A stretch of DNA of 64,000 bases. It comes from Hofstenia miamia. Its lineage: Eukaryota > Xenacoelomorpha > Acoela > Hofsteniidae. How positions within the stretch are numbered: position 1 is the stretch's first letter; the number at the start of each line of letters is the position of its first letter. The stretch is taken from the NCBI GenBank assembly GCA_900660155.1, contig CABFPE010000277.1, positions 505,148-569,147 on the forward strand, written 5' to 3'. Made by a program: the position numbers and the translations under genes. Below the pieces are notes generated by a model. It did no database searches. It was not told the origin of the DNA and was given only the letters and a program-made list of their open reading frames with translations. Shown here in pieces: positions 25,619 to 36,815 of the stretch.

Positions 25619-26718
25619 TGTAGCATCCACTACCAGGTGTTAACATAGAGTTATTTATTCTTTTAAATATTACTTCTTGTTAGATGTGGGTAGGGATCTT
25701 AGTTCTGCTTTGATATAAGATATGTTGTTATTAACTTATATTAACTCCAACTAATCTGATACTATTTAAGTATGAATTTGTCAGTTTTCTTCTGTGATTC
25801 ACCTTTCTTCCACTGTGGCCTCCTGCCAACTCCAATCTCTGAATCACTTCACACTCATATGCATTGTTGATCAAGTAGCTCCAAATCTTAGCTCAACAAA
25901 GCAACTTATGTGTTCCCTATCCTAACTCAGTGCAACCCTCAAGGCTGGATGGAACTGCTTTAAACTCAATTTGTAATGTGTAATTTTGTACTTCACAACC
26001 TGGCAATGCCACTAGCTGCTTAATAAATATCACTTTAGCCATTACTGAAAACTATTGGCTTTAATTAATATAGATAATAAAATGGATAATTACTTGCAAC
26101 TTCCTCACTTACATTTAGATAGCAATACATGCTCAGTATATTTATTATTTGATTTATAGGTCATCTATATAGTCAAGATCATATAATATAGATACAACCT
26201 ACAATCACCTAACTAGACTTATCTCTGAAGTCTATTATTTAATACATGTAAATGAATAAATCAATTGTCAGCTGAACAGAGAGAAACTCCTATTCATACC
26301 CCTAACATAAATGCAGGTTCATGGCTTGGATCAAGGACCCTCAAATCACTCCCAATGTGTGCCCAAGCCATTACTAATGCATCTACCATTTAGCTTGACA
26401 TTGATTAATATTAAGCAAACCAAATTAAATCTAAGAATAAGATTTCCAAAGAATTTACTTCAACAGTTTTCCAAATTGATTTCCACTCTATTTATAGTTC
26501 AATTTCAAAAAGTACCTGTTATTTGAAATTTGAATTTATCATCTGCCAAAACGGCTAAAAATAATGGAAGTGTTATCGCCCCCTTCATTTTGCCAAATTA
26601 TTTGTCGACAAGTACTAATTTGCAATATTGTTTCTTAGTTGCATTTTACAAACATAATGATGATAAATAAATTTAAATTGTTTTTAATGAATAAATAATA
26701 ATTTGATCTTAATTCTGA
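25619..26718 (-). repeat. LTR C, left copy
   Basis: Begins TGTAGCATCCAC on the plus strand and is a direct repeat of 26810-27.9 kb, with scattered differences, many at CpG/TpG positions. It is cut on its right by the single N at 26719. In the inferred minus orientation it would be the 3' LTR. Confidence 0.7.
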
Positions 26719-26809
26719 NGGTTATGATTCTTACTTGTTGACCTTAAGTCTTGAATCAGGATGTTGGCTTGTTGATTCTTTTTCCTGTTCTTATCTGTCA
26801 TGGTCACCA
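26719..26809 (-). mobile_element. Element C: residual interior with primer-binding-site-like start
   Basis: On the minus strand the sequence next to the right LTR is TGGTGACCATGACAG, beginning TGG as a primer binding site must; its first eight bases match the complement of the animal tRNA-Trp 3' end. An ATG within it opens a short Lys/Asn-rich frame that runs into the N at 26719. Nearly the whole interior of the retrotransposon is therefore absent from the assembly or deleted. Confidence 0.55.
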
Positions 26810-27935
26810 TGTAGCATCTGCTACCAGGCGTTAACATAGATTTATTTATTCTATCAAATATTATTTCTTGTTGATTGTTGGTAGGGATGTACTGATTTTT
26901 ATTTGCTTCAACATAAGATAGGTTGTTATCAACTTGTATTAACTCCAACTAATCTGATACTATTTAGGTATGACGTCATCGCAGCTTTCTTCTGTGATTT
27001 ACTTATCTTCCACTGTGGCCTCTGGCCGACTTCAATCTCTGAATCACTCCACACTCATATGCCTTCATTGTGGATCATGTAGTTCCAAGTCTCAGCTCAA
27101 CAAAGTTACTTATGTGTTTCCTATCCTAACTCAGTGCACTCTTCCATGCTGGATGTAACTGACTTAAACTCAATTTGTAATGTGTAATTTATACTTCACA
27201 ACCAGGCACTGTCACTAGCTGCTTAATAAATATCACTTCAGCCATTACTGGAAAACTAGTGGCTTTAATTAATGTAAATAACTAAATAGATAAGTACTTG
27301 CAGCTTCCTAACTTACATTTAGATAACAATACATGCTCTGTCTTTTTATAAGTCTATTTATAGGTCACCTACATAGTCAAGATAATGTAATATAGATATA
27401 ACCTATGATCTGCTAACTAGCCTTATCTCTGAAGTCTATTTTTTAATGCATGTAAACAAACGAATCAATAGTCAGCTAAATGGAGAAAAACTCCTATTCG
27501 TACCGCTAACGTAAATGCAGATTCATGGCTTGGATCAAGGACCCTCAAATCACTCCCGATGTGTGCCCAAGCCACTAGTAATGCATCTACCCTTTAGCTT
27601 GACATTGATTAATAATAAGCAAACCAAATTAAATCTAAGAATAAGATTTCCAAAGAATTTACTTCAACAGTTTTCCAAATTGATTCCCACTCTATTTATA
27701 GTTCAATTTCAAAAAGTACCTGTCATTTGAAATTTGAATTTATCATTTGCCCAAAATGGCTAAAAATAGTGGAAGTGTTATTGCCCCCTTTGTTTTGCCA
27801 AATTATTTGTTGACAAGTACTAATTTGCAATATTGTCTCTTAGTTGCATTTTACAAACATAACGATGATAATTAAATTTAAATTGTTTCTAATTCATAAT
27901 CAATAAATAATAATTCGATGTTAATTCTATTAACT
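26810..27935 (-). repeat. LTR C, right copy
   Basis: Begins TGTAGCATCTGC. It shares the motif series of the left copy, for example CCAACTAATCTGATACTATTT and the CTTGGATCAAGGACCCTC block near 27525-27550. It retains CpGs (CGTACCGCTAACGTAAATG) where the left copy has TG or CA. Its right boundary is approximate, placed where the similarity with 26.7 kb ends. Confidence 0.7.
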
Positions 27936-27974
27936 GACTAATCATCTGATCTTCTCTTCTTAGCAGCATTAGGC

Positions 27975-28599
27975 TTTGGATTATGCTACACTTGCGCACA
28001 ACAAAACTTTATATTTATTCTATCAATGTATGATCTTGACACTGGCTTATATATTGGATTTAACTTTTCATGATGTATTATTGAAATTGTACTTGGTTTT
28101 TGGCACCAATGGGGATTTATCTAGTAGGGGTCATCAAGTGCTACCAACAAATTGGGGTTCTACAATATCAGTTTGTACCATTAAAACATGATTTTCCACC
28201 ATATATGTTGCATTTATAGCCAGCATCAGTTGTTGTATTTGGAAAAATTTTTCCATAAAATCCTAGCATTTTGCCATAGTGGTCTAAATCCACCTTGTAT
28301 TCTGACTTGTTTGTTGCTTGTAAGCATCTACCAACCAATTTAAATTGTATTGAAGCACCCTTGGGTTTAAGAATGGAGTTTATATGTTTATATAAGTCCT
28401 TGAAGCTATGCACATGTTTGGAATAAAACCACAAACAAATTTTGGTTCCATCTTTTTTCTTCAAAACCCACCACCATGTCATAAGATTAAGAAATTTTGA
28501 CAGGTACCCAATATCAATAACTGCTATGTCACATGCATTATTAATTGGTTCATTCAAATTCATAGAACTAGCAGGCAGCACACCCCATCTTCTCCACAT
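27975..28599 (-). pseudogene. Polinton penton-like minor capsid protein, copy 2
   Basis: The frame opens with a segment containing SSMNLNEPINNACDIAVIDI, typical of the N-terminal strand region of the Polinton penton (jelly-roll minor capsid) protein, and continues to KHVHSFKDLYKHINSILKP. After a frameshift and stops it shows a TDIVEPQFVGS segment and then IHHEKLNPIYKPVSRSYIDR, the usual C-terminal part. It is a paralogue of the copy at 28990-29695, and both carry the IHHEK...YKPVS...SYIDRI pattern. Not functional as written. Confidence 0.75.
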
Positions 28600-28989
28600 C
28601 TGTCAAATACTAGCATTACAAATACCATTTCTTGTGTGTCAATCAATACATTTCCCATCAATCAAGTAAATCCTCCATTTTAAAGCATGCATATTTCTTA
28701 AGTAAAAGTGAAAACTATTTATGAATATGTTTAAAAATCAATAATTTTATTATTACCTCACACAAAAAATCATTGTCAAGTTGATAAAACACAAGTGTAT
28801 TTTATAATGAGGTGTGTGAAGTGATAAAATTAATGTTTTGCTAGAGAAATACAAAATGAACAATCAATTTATTATGCACAATTCACAAATTACATCAATG
28901 AAAAGTGTTATGATTAATTTTTCAATTGACAATGCCACTAGCTTTTTTCTATTTTTTCCCCATTTATTCAAATATTAAGTGTGATATAC

Positions 28990-29695
28990 AATCATCCTGT
29001 ACCACTGAGTCTCACCAGATAGGCTTGCTCAGTACAAAATTTCATTGTTATTCTATCAATATATGATTTTGAAACTGGTTTATACATCAGATTTTGTTTT
29101 TCATGGTGTATGACAGGGATGGTATTCATTTTTTCTTTATGCATTAGCAATAGGGGACATTTATCCAACACAGGCAAATGAGTGCCACCAACATTTTATG
29201 GCTCTACAATGTCTGTGTGTATCATTACAATATGATTTCCACCAAAAATATCACAGTCATAATTGGAGGTTGTTATCATTTCTTGATATATCTTTCTGTA
29301 AAAGCCTTGTAGATTTCCAGGTTGGGCCAAGTCCATTTCATATTGTGAATCATTCTTTACCATTAAAAATTGTGAAACATTCTAAATTTTAATGAAATAC
29401 CATAGGGGCCTAACATGTAATTTATATATTCATAGAGTTCATGAAAGCTATGCTTATGCCCTGAATAAATTTCCAATCAGGGTATGCTTCCATCTTTATC
29501 CTTTAAAGTCCACATTTGGTGTTTAAGACTAAGAAATTTTGATGAGTATCCAATATCAATTAATGTAACCTCACATGCATTATATATTGGCTTGTCCAAA
29601 TATGTTCTAAATTCATTCAATCCATCTGGGCAACATACACCAGGCTTCCAACATTTTTCAGATAATAATGTTACAATAACCATTATGTATACCAC
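28990..29695 (-). pseudogene. Polinton penton-like minor capsid protein, copy 1
   Basis: The minus-strand frame contains LDKPIYNACEVTLIDIGYSS, then a KHSFHELYEYINYML segment after an in-frame stop, and ends with LPVLDKCPLLLMHKEKMNTI followed by IHHEKQNLMYKPVSKSYIDR. The order matches the Polinton penton-like protein and its neighbour copy 2. At least one stop and one frame change interrupt it. It lies directly downstream of the protease gene, as expected for a shared late transcription unit, though no promoter was identified. Confidence 0.7.
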
Positions 29696-29877
29696 CCATC
29701 TATGAGTTTGTTATCATCTGAGTGAACTTGTAATGTAATGTCTATGTATTTTATTAAATTATACACGCACTTTTTATCAAAAACAAGTTTTAGATAATTT
29801 TATTAAGATGATTATCACACAAAAAATCATTAATAAATGGTAAATTGGTAAACACAAACACTTCTGGTATTTTATTA

Positions 29878-30240
29878 AAAAAATAAAAATGTATGAAATA
29901 TACAGTAAGCACACCATATTGGAGATGTTCCTTGTAATCTTGTTTTTCTATCACCCTCATAAATGTGAAATCCTGGATAGGCAGTGTGACAATAGTGTTC
30001 AATGTCAGGATAATGTTTTAAGGGATGACCAAGAGAATCTTTGAAAATTAAGTCGCCATTGTCATCTTGTATAATCAACAACCAATGTGTACCAGGGTGA
30101 TTGCATGGATTTGCATTTGCAATTAAAAATGAGCCTTGAACCAAACTTGGTTGAATATCATCTGAGGCATGTACACCGTAAAATCGAAAGCAGAGTGAGG
30201 GAATTTGTAAGGAAATGCATCCATTAGATAATTAAATAAT
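29878..30240 (-). pseudogene. Polinton adenain-like cysteine protease
   Basis: The frame reads FYGVHASDDIQPSLVQGSFL, then the catalytic His context HPGTHWLLII, the acidic residue context LIFKDSLG, and the nucleophile region SPIWCAYCIF. This order (His, Asp, then Gln/Cys) is that of the adenovirus endopeptidase/Ulp1-like fold used by Polintons to mature capsid proteins. The usual Gly after the catalytic Cys is Ala. The N-terminal start is not clear, and the length of about 120 aa is somewhat short, so it may be broken at the 5' end next to the CpG-bearing island at 30.3-30.55 kb. Confidence 0.8.
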
Positions 30241-30339
30241 TGTAAAGTCTCTGATGTCTAAATTTAACATAGAGCCAAAACAATAAAGATGGAAAATTTT
30301 TTATTTTTTATTTTATTTGAATTTGAAGCAAATTCACGA

Positions 30340-30502
30340 AGTAATTACTATAGACCCCATGTGCCATCAGGATAAGGTGCTCTTTTCTCCATCATGCTTT
30401 GCTTTGCATTCGCCTCAAAATATCATCGTCCAAACCAGCAGTCAAGACGAAAGCCATCAAAAAGATAGCAACTAAGTATGCAAGAATTGTACTGTATTTC
30501 AT
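30340..30502 (-). other. Small signal-peptide-like open frame in a CpG-bearing island
   Basis: ATG at 30502 opens a 36-codon frame beginning MKYSTILAYLVAIFLMAFVL, a convincing signal peptide, followed by an acidic stretch and RRM. The stop (TGA, 30392-30394) overlaps an ATG in another frame that reads a dibasic EKR then APYPDGTWG before a TAG. The layout (signal sequence, acidic spacer, dibasic site, short Pro/Trp peptide) resembles a secreted peptide precursor, but the two parts are in different frames, so it is either broken or coincidental. This 0.3-kb island has several CpGs, unlike the Polinton on either side. I do not recognise the peptide. Confidence 0.3.
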
Positions 30503-30579
30503 TTCGTGTCTTAGGAACTATGTTATTTTGTTTCTTTAGAACTCTTTCTTTGTTGAGGTTGGAGTAATTGAACTTCAAT

Positions 30580-30860
30580 CTATATGCTTTGGATTATCTT
30601 TCTATATAAAATTTGTAAATTACACCAAAATCTGTAAAATATCAGATATCCATAGCTTTCATGGTAAATTGCATGTTTTCCAAACAGTTTTGACCATTTA
30701 AAAAGCAAGTGTAGCCTTGAATCATCAATTCCAATCAGTCCTCCATGGGGGTTTACTTGCAAAACCTTTTCAACACTGACATTGTGTATACTGTATTTCT
30801 GTAATAGATAGTTTGTAACATGTGCAAACTTTAAATTCTACAATACAATGATTTACAAAA
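30580..30860 (-). other. Unidentified Polinton-context open frame
   Basis: A minus-strand frame between the capsid gene end and the protease includes VLQVNPHGGLIGIDDSRLHL followed by an aromatic-rich tail. Its position suggests a small Polinton gene, but I do not recognise a domain. Confidence 0.35.
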
Positions 30861-31223
30861 CACATATCTTATCCTTTTATAACTTTTCACTGTTTATCAA
30901 TATAGACTTTTGAATTGGTTTCCCCAAAATGATAACTTCCATTGATTTGGTTAGTGTGTTTTTAAAATCCAGTGTTAAATGTATATTCACACCACTCAAT
31001 TCAGGATGCAAAACCTTGTTTTTGGCCTCTGCAATGCTAGTCAGATCAAGAACCATAATCAAATATTTGTTATATTGCAATTAGGGTATTCCACCACCAT
31101 CATTATTTATCCCAAGAGCTTTTATTGTTTTATAATATGCCTGTGCATAGTTGTCCACTCCAACTAACATTGGGGTGTATGCTATATTTGATCTTTCACA
31201 GGTAATAGTAACAGTAGTTAAGA

Positions 31224-32223
31224 NNNNNNNNNNNNNNNNNNNNNNNNNNNNNNNNNNNNNNNNNNNNNNNNNNNNNNNNNNNNNNNNNNNNNNNNNNNNN
31301 NNNNNNNNNNNNNNNNNNNNNNNNNNNNNNNNNNNNNNNNNNNNNNNNNNNNNNNNNNNNNNNNNNNNNNNNNNNNNNNNNNNNNNNNNNNNNNNNNNNN
31401 NNNNNNNNNNNNNNNNNNNNNNNNNNNNNNNNNNNNNNNNNNNNNNNNNNNNNNNNNNNNNNNNNNNNNNNNNNNNNNNNNNNNNNNNNNNNNNNNNNNN
31501 NNNNNNNNNNNNNNNNNNNNNNNNNNNNNNNNNNNNNNNNNNNNNNNNNNNNNNNNNNNNNNNNNNNNNNNNNNNNNNNNNNNNNNNNNNNNNNNNNNNN
31601 NNNNNNNNNNNNNNNNNNNNNNNNNNNNNNNNNNNNNNNNNNNNNNNNNNNNNNNNNNNNNNNNNNNNNNNNNNNNNNNNNNNNNNNNNNNNNNNNNNNN
31701 NNNNNNNNNNNNNNNNNNNNNNNNNNNNNNNNNNNNNNNNNNNNNNNNNNNNNNNNNNNNNNNNNNNNNNNNNNNNNNNNNNNNNNNNNNNNNNNNNNNN
31801 NNNNNNNNNNNNNNNNNNNNNNNNNNNNNNNNNNNNNNNNNNNNNNNNNNNNNNNNNNNNNNNNNNNNNNNNNNNNNNNNNNNNNNNNNNNNNNNNNNNN
31901 NNNNNNNNNNNNNNNNNNNNNNNNNNNNNNNNNNNNNNNNNNNNNNNNNNNNNNNNNNNNNNNNNNNNNNNNNNNNNNNNNNNNNNNNNNNNNNNNNNNN
32001 NNNNNNNNNNNNNNNNNNNNNNNNNNNNNNNNNNNNNNNNNNNNNNNNNNNNNNNNNNNNNNNNNNNNNNNNNNNNNNNNNNNNNNNNNNNNNNNNNNNN
32101 NNNNNNNNNNNNNNNNNNNNNNNNNNNNNNNNNNNNNNNNNNNNNNNNNNNNNNNNNNNNNNNNNNNNNNNNNNNNNNNNNNNNNNNNNNNNNNNNNNNN
32201 NNNNNNNNNNNNNNNNNNNNNNN
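31224..32223. other. Assembly gap of exactly 1,000 N
   Basis: The round length suggests a placeholder rather than a measured gap. It falls inside the Polinton major capsid gene, so the missing sequence could include more of an inserted element. Confidence 0.95.
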
Positions 32224-33070
32224 TATATGTTAATAGTTTACTCGCCTATATATGTTTATGTAATATTTCTATTTTCACCAAACACGCTTTTGTTTTAAAA
32301 CAATTTTTGTGTGTTAATGGTTTACTCGCCTATATGCGTTAATGTAATATCTATTTTCACTAACTGAGCTTACATTTTTACAAATTATATAGTACTTGGG
32401 TGTTATCAAATGTCACTAGATATTTTATTTTGGAATTGTTATTATCGTTTTCATTGCTCATGGTTTAGGTCTGTGGTAACAATAGGCCTCCTGGGGAAAG
32501 CCAGCCACATTAAATAAATGGCTTAACGCATTTCTGGCGGCCACCTCCTGGGTGAATGTGGAAGTGCCGTCATATTTTAGAATGAAGATGGAAACTTGAA
32601 GGTTGTCTAATGCTGAACTTTGTCACTCAAAGTCATTGTGTAATGTATGCTTTTACAATTTATACACAATTGCTAAAGAAATTGTTGTTTTCCACCTCTT
32701 GCATATTTGTTTGATCAATATTAACGTGCTTGGAAACATGCTCTAATGCAAATAACACATTTTTCGTTTGAAATATTTGGGTTTTGGATCTATGAATTGT
32801 TTTCCTTAAAACATTGTGTTGCATGTTTAAACATTGTTACAACAAACACGCTCTAAGTCAAATTTGTCATAAAAAATATCAGTTTGCCTAAATCCTAAAA
32901 ATCAAAAATTTTCAATTTGGTCTAAACAAATTGTCTAAAAAATTAATTTGCTCATTTTAGTTTTGTCAAAAATATTTTGTCGCTAGATGGCGTCCAATAG
33001 AATTGCTTCATTTCCACATGGCAAATAGTAATGGGGTGTTACGAGAACTTCAGGGTGTCCCATTGGGAAG
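32224..33070. mobile_element. CpG-bearing insertion within the Polinton capsid gene
   Basis: Begins with two copies of a unit containing GTTTACTCGCCTATAT (about 32229 and 32318). It has many CpGs (AACGCATTTCTGGCGGCC, GCCGTC, GTCGCTAGATGGCGTCC), whereas the flanking Polinton has almost none. A minus-strand frame at 32458-32622 of about 54 codons includes STFTQEVAARNALSHLF and is open but unidentified. The class of the insertion is unknown because the rest lies in the gap. Confidence 0.5.
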
Positions 33071-34034
33071 GGGTCTAGCCCTTCTTAACTACTAGTAACA
33101 TAACAGAGTCCTCTAAATTTATATGAAAAGGGATTTGTAAACATTGTGCCTGTAAACTGGTGATTTGGAACAATTGCCAAGGTTCATTAGAAAAAACATT
33201 TTCTCTAGTAAGCATGTTCTGACCTGCTGGAATTATAAATGTGCATGTAATAATTCTTGTAAAGTAGTATGTAGCAGGAGTTGTCAACAGAATTTTTTCA
33301 ATTGCCAAATATACACTTTCTGTGACTCTGAGTTTCTTAGAGTTAGGAAGGCATCTGTAATTTGTATTTTGTAATCAGCATTATCATCAATTAAAAAAAA
33401 TTTTCTTGTGATCTTAAAAGCTTTAGCCAAATATCAACACCAGGTATTAGTAATTTTTCATATTGGAAAAAATCAATTGCAAGAGGGTCATAGAAGCTTG
33501 ACATCTGGCTTTCCATGGTTAGCACTCTATGTCTATTCTGACCAACTTTTTCATCACCATCTTTTATCAGTTTATCAGGTGTTTCTCACAATAATACCCT
33601 CTTGATGCTAGTATTTAATTCTTGTTGGCTGCACTTTTTGATAGTTCATTAGTGTATGTGGCCATACCACATCACTGTGTGTAGTAACACGCCATTTGCA
33701 TGTAAACTATAATCAGTAAACAATGAGAGTTAGACAAATTTGTTTTGTATCATCTGTGTCATCCCAAACTAGGTTCCCACCATCACTTTTGCATACAATT
33801 TTCACTAATAAACCAAGTTGTATGCTCTGCAAATCAATGTATTCATTTTGCTCTGACCTGAAATTAAATTCAATGAGTGGTCTATTAAAACCAGAAGTTG
33901 GGAAATATTCCTGTGTACTACCTCCATAAAAGTTTACCAACACCTGATCACATTCAAAATTATCCAAGCAAGAATGAGTGAACATGGTCATGACAGGTAT
34001 CAAACTAATATCAATTATCAATGTGTACAGCTAT

Positions 34035-34510
34035 TTATTCCAAATTCTTAAAAATGTCAGTTTTCTTTATGATGGGTTTCTTTTTGACTTTGCATGGACT
34101 AGGTTTATGTTGTTTTTTTGCATTGGAAACTGTAAATTGTTTAATTCCACATTTTGTCTTAATTGTTTTTGTTATCCTCCCTGGTTCAGAGAAACCATTA
34201 CCAGTTTGTTTGTGATTGCAACATCATTTATTAAATTGATTCCTGACTGTATTTTTCACTACATTGGCAATTAAAACCTTTTTCAAATTTTTACCAGAGA
34301 CAGAGACTATGTTATTTAAACCCAAAATTGATTCATCCAAAATCTCATTACTGATATTGCTTAATACATTTTTCATGGGTGAAATCATTTTCAATGCCAG
34401 TGGTATGGCAACCTGCCCAAGTGTGGTAATTACTCCAAAGCCTTTTTGACAAGTTATTGCTGTAGTGTTTCTACCACTTGCTAGTTCACTATAATATTGC
34501 TCAATAATGA
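34035..34510 (-). pseudogene. Polinton PVI-like small capsid protein
   Basis: The frame includes YYSELASGRNTTAITCQKGF, then a Leu/Ile-rich amphipathic region (GQVAIPLALKMISPMKN), a GLNNIVSVSGKNLKKVL stretch and, after a stop, a strongly basic Lys-rich tail ending KKTDIFKNLE. Polinton and adintovirus PVI-like proteins have the same plan: an aromatic/Gly start, hydrophobic middle, then a basic tail with a DIF motif. It sits between integrase and the major capsid gene. Confidence 0.65.
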
Positions 34511-34689
34511 ATGATTTGACAATGACACATATAGGTTATTAATACTATTCTATTCTTGTCCATGCATGATTCCTAATTACCCTAGTCAATTCCCATTCAT
34601 TGGTAGAATTTTCCTTTAATTATTTCACCATCTGTGTTACTACTATGTGACTTTAATTCATATGTACTAGGGAATGTGGGAAACATTAT

Positions 34690-35440
34690 GTTTATTTTAA
34701 AAATCTCCAATGAAATTGTGATGAGTAGCCTTTTCAAAATGTGTATTCAGATTTTTAAATTCTTAGTAGATCACCAATGCAAAACAATTCTGGTTGGTAA
34801 TGCTTATTCCTAGCAATCATTAGTTTCCCAACCAAGTATGGTACATGTTTTTTTCTTATAGAATTTGGAGATATGCTTATTGTATGATTTACTCTGGAGT
34901 TTAAGACACCAATGATGATGTGTAGATACTTGAATAGAATTTCTTTCAAACTCTTTATCACTCTTTCTGCACACACTGCTTTCATCTTTGAATTTGTGCA
35001 ATTAACTGTTATATTATTTCTATTGCAGAAATCATTAAACACTCCTTTAAATTCTGTTTCCCTGTCACATTATGCCAGTTATCAAATTTTTTAAAAGCAG
35101 ACAACACATGATTAACAGTTATATTATACAATGGTTGTACATAAAATTTTTTTGACAAAATATCATTACAAACAAGCAAGTACTTTATTCCTCTATTGTA
35201 CAATGCTAGACTTTCAACAACTGCCAAATCCATAGTCCATATTTCATCAATGCCAAATGCAACAACATGCTGACAAGGGAATTTTCTCACAGCTGACTTG
35301 TGTATAGTGTACATACCATTTGTAGCAAGGAAATTTCGTACATTTTCCAAAGTTATTTTTGGGAATTTCAATTTAGCTTTGTGATACCACTCATAAGGAC
35401 CCCCAAAATTAGAGGATGATTTTAAAAAGTGTACAGCTGA
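34690..35440 (-). pseudogene. Polinton integrase (retroviral-type DDE)
   Basis: The minus-strand frame begins near NFGGPYEWYHKAKLKFPK and carries GIDEIWTMDLAVVES (first catalytic Asp), YLLVCNDILSKKFYVQPL, then after a frame change an acidic CDRETEFKG (second Asp) and SKMKAVCAERVIKSLKEIL (catalytic Glu). The C-terminal chromodomain-like part (FCIGDLLRI, then a KGY segment) runs through stops. Polinton integrases share this order and insert the element with 6-bp target duplications. At least one frameshift and several stops make it inactive. Confidence 0.85.
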
Positions 35441-35469
35441 TGCAAGTGTTTATCCATTACAATTAATTC

Positions 35470-35690
35470 CAAACCATAAATTCTTTTCTATTTATAGCCT
35501 CATAAACACTATTATTTTTAACCAAATGGGCGGGGATTGTACCAATGTCTTTTAAAATTGCATGCACACATTGGTTCAGTCTTTTGTTTGGTGTTTGCAA
35601 GGTGTTTTTGAATTTGGTAAGTGGTAATGAGCCAGCACTTGTATAAATTGTATCATTGGGTATGAGAGCACTTGTATTTGAACTGTTTAA
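35470..35690 (-). other. Unidentified open frame upstream of Polinton integrase
   Basis: A frame of about 65 codons without stops includes LPLTKFKNTLQTPNKRLNQC and GTIPAHLVKNNSVYEAINR. It lies between the ATPase and integrase and may be the integrase N-terminus or a small Polinton gene. No domain recognised. Confidence 0.35.
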
Positions 35691-36257
35691 AAACTTTTTA
35701 ATTCATCACCAGTTGTGTTATCCTGTTGACATTGTTGTTGTTGAGTGGGTGATTGAACAGCATTGCATTTTACTTATATATCATCTTGAATGAAGGGGGT
35801 TTGTTGTTGTTGTGTAGAATAATGATTACTTGATTTTAGCTGCATACTGTCACTGTCAATACATTGTTCTTGACAGCAATCTGATGTTAATCTATTGTAA
35901 TTTTCCAGAGAAATAAGCACCATTTCAACTATGGACATTGTATATAATGATTTGAGATTTCAATGCATTTAGATATTATATATAGTTCATCATAATGGAT
36001 AAAAGACAATTGTAAAATGCCAGTCCATTTGACATTCTTAGAATTGTAATTTTTTCCACTTTGAATGTTTTAGTAGTGTGGTCTCTGCATACTGACAGTA
36101 TTTTAGAAATATAGTCTTTTCAGCACCAAGTGGGATAATTCCCTGTTGAATGTTAAAAACAATTCCTCATACTAAATTTAAAGTTTGATCATCTCCTAGG
36201 AGCTGTATCTTAGACTTTTTTGAGCATCCCATTTGGAATTTGTAAATGATGTGTTCT

Positions 36258-36815
36258 TTAATCAGTTCCATAGAAAATTTTTCTGTCTTCAAGGTTTGTT
36301 GAAAGACATAATTCATTTGGAATGTCCTGAGCAAAATTTATAATCAAATAACCATATGGTTTGCTAACAGCCTTTTTATATGTAGCCAACAATTCATGCA
36401 TAATTCCCATCTGGGTTCCTAAAATTTGAATCTGTGCTCTGTCACACACTGAATTAGACTTGAGTAACGCCCCTTTGAAGAAACTGAATGGATGATTACA
36501 CAATATGCAATTTAAGTGTCTTCCAACTATAACAAGGTTAGCAAATGACTCTGATTGTTACACAGTTTTGCCAATATCATCAAATATTATTAACAAGCTT
36601 TGTTCACTGTTTTCACCCAGTAAACATTCAGAAAATTCCTTGAAAAATTTCACATGATTCATTTTCACTTTAAATTTGCTATAAATATTACTTTGGAAGT
36701 GATGGTAAAAAACAATTGCTTTGGAATATCTATCAAAATAATCTTTATCAGTTAATTTCCTGAATAAGCTTGTTTTTCCTGAATGTGATGGACCACTGAC
36801 AATTAAAAATATTTG
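36258..36815 (-). pseudogene. Polinton packaging ATPase (FtsK/HerA type)
   Basis: The Walker A motif reads VSGPSHSGKTSLFRKL (about 36752-36800), and a Walker B-like LLIIFDDIGK lies near 36575. Downstream, after a stop, is the C-terminal part with HPFSFFKGALLKSNSVCDRA and KPYGYLIINFAQDIPNELC, a conserved Polinton ATPase pattern. In Polintons this enzyme is predicted to package DNA into capsids. The stop between the two parts inactivates it. Confidence 0.85.

Larger units (their letters stand above)
30878..33991 (-). pseudogene. Polinton major capsid protein (F54H12.2-like), interrupted by an insertion
   Basis: The double-jelly-roll capsid gene starts at 33991 or 33985 (MFTHSCLDNFE) and shows PTSGFNRPLIEF and NEYIDLQSIQL, as in Polinton capsid proteins. 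After frame changes it continues with LLIPGVDIWLKLLRS and an ATYYFTRIITCTFIIPAG segment, then a TGTMFTNPFS segment near 33120. The C-terminal end resumes only at 31.15-30.88 kb: NNDGGGI, LIMVLDLTSIAEA and GVNIHLTLDFKN, matching the known C-terminal DLTPD...L.F...L pattern. The roughly 1.9 kb between holds CpG-containing foreign sequence and a 1,000-N gap, so the gene is split by an insertion. Confidence 0.8.
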
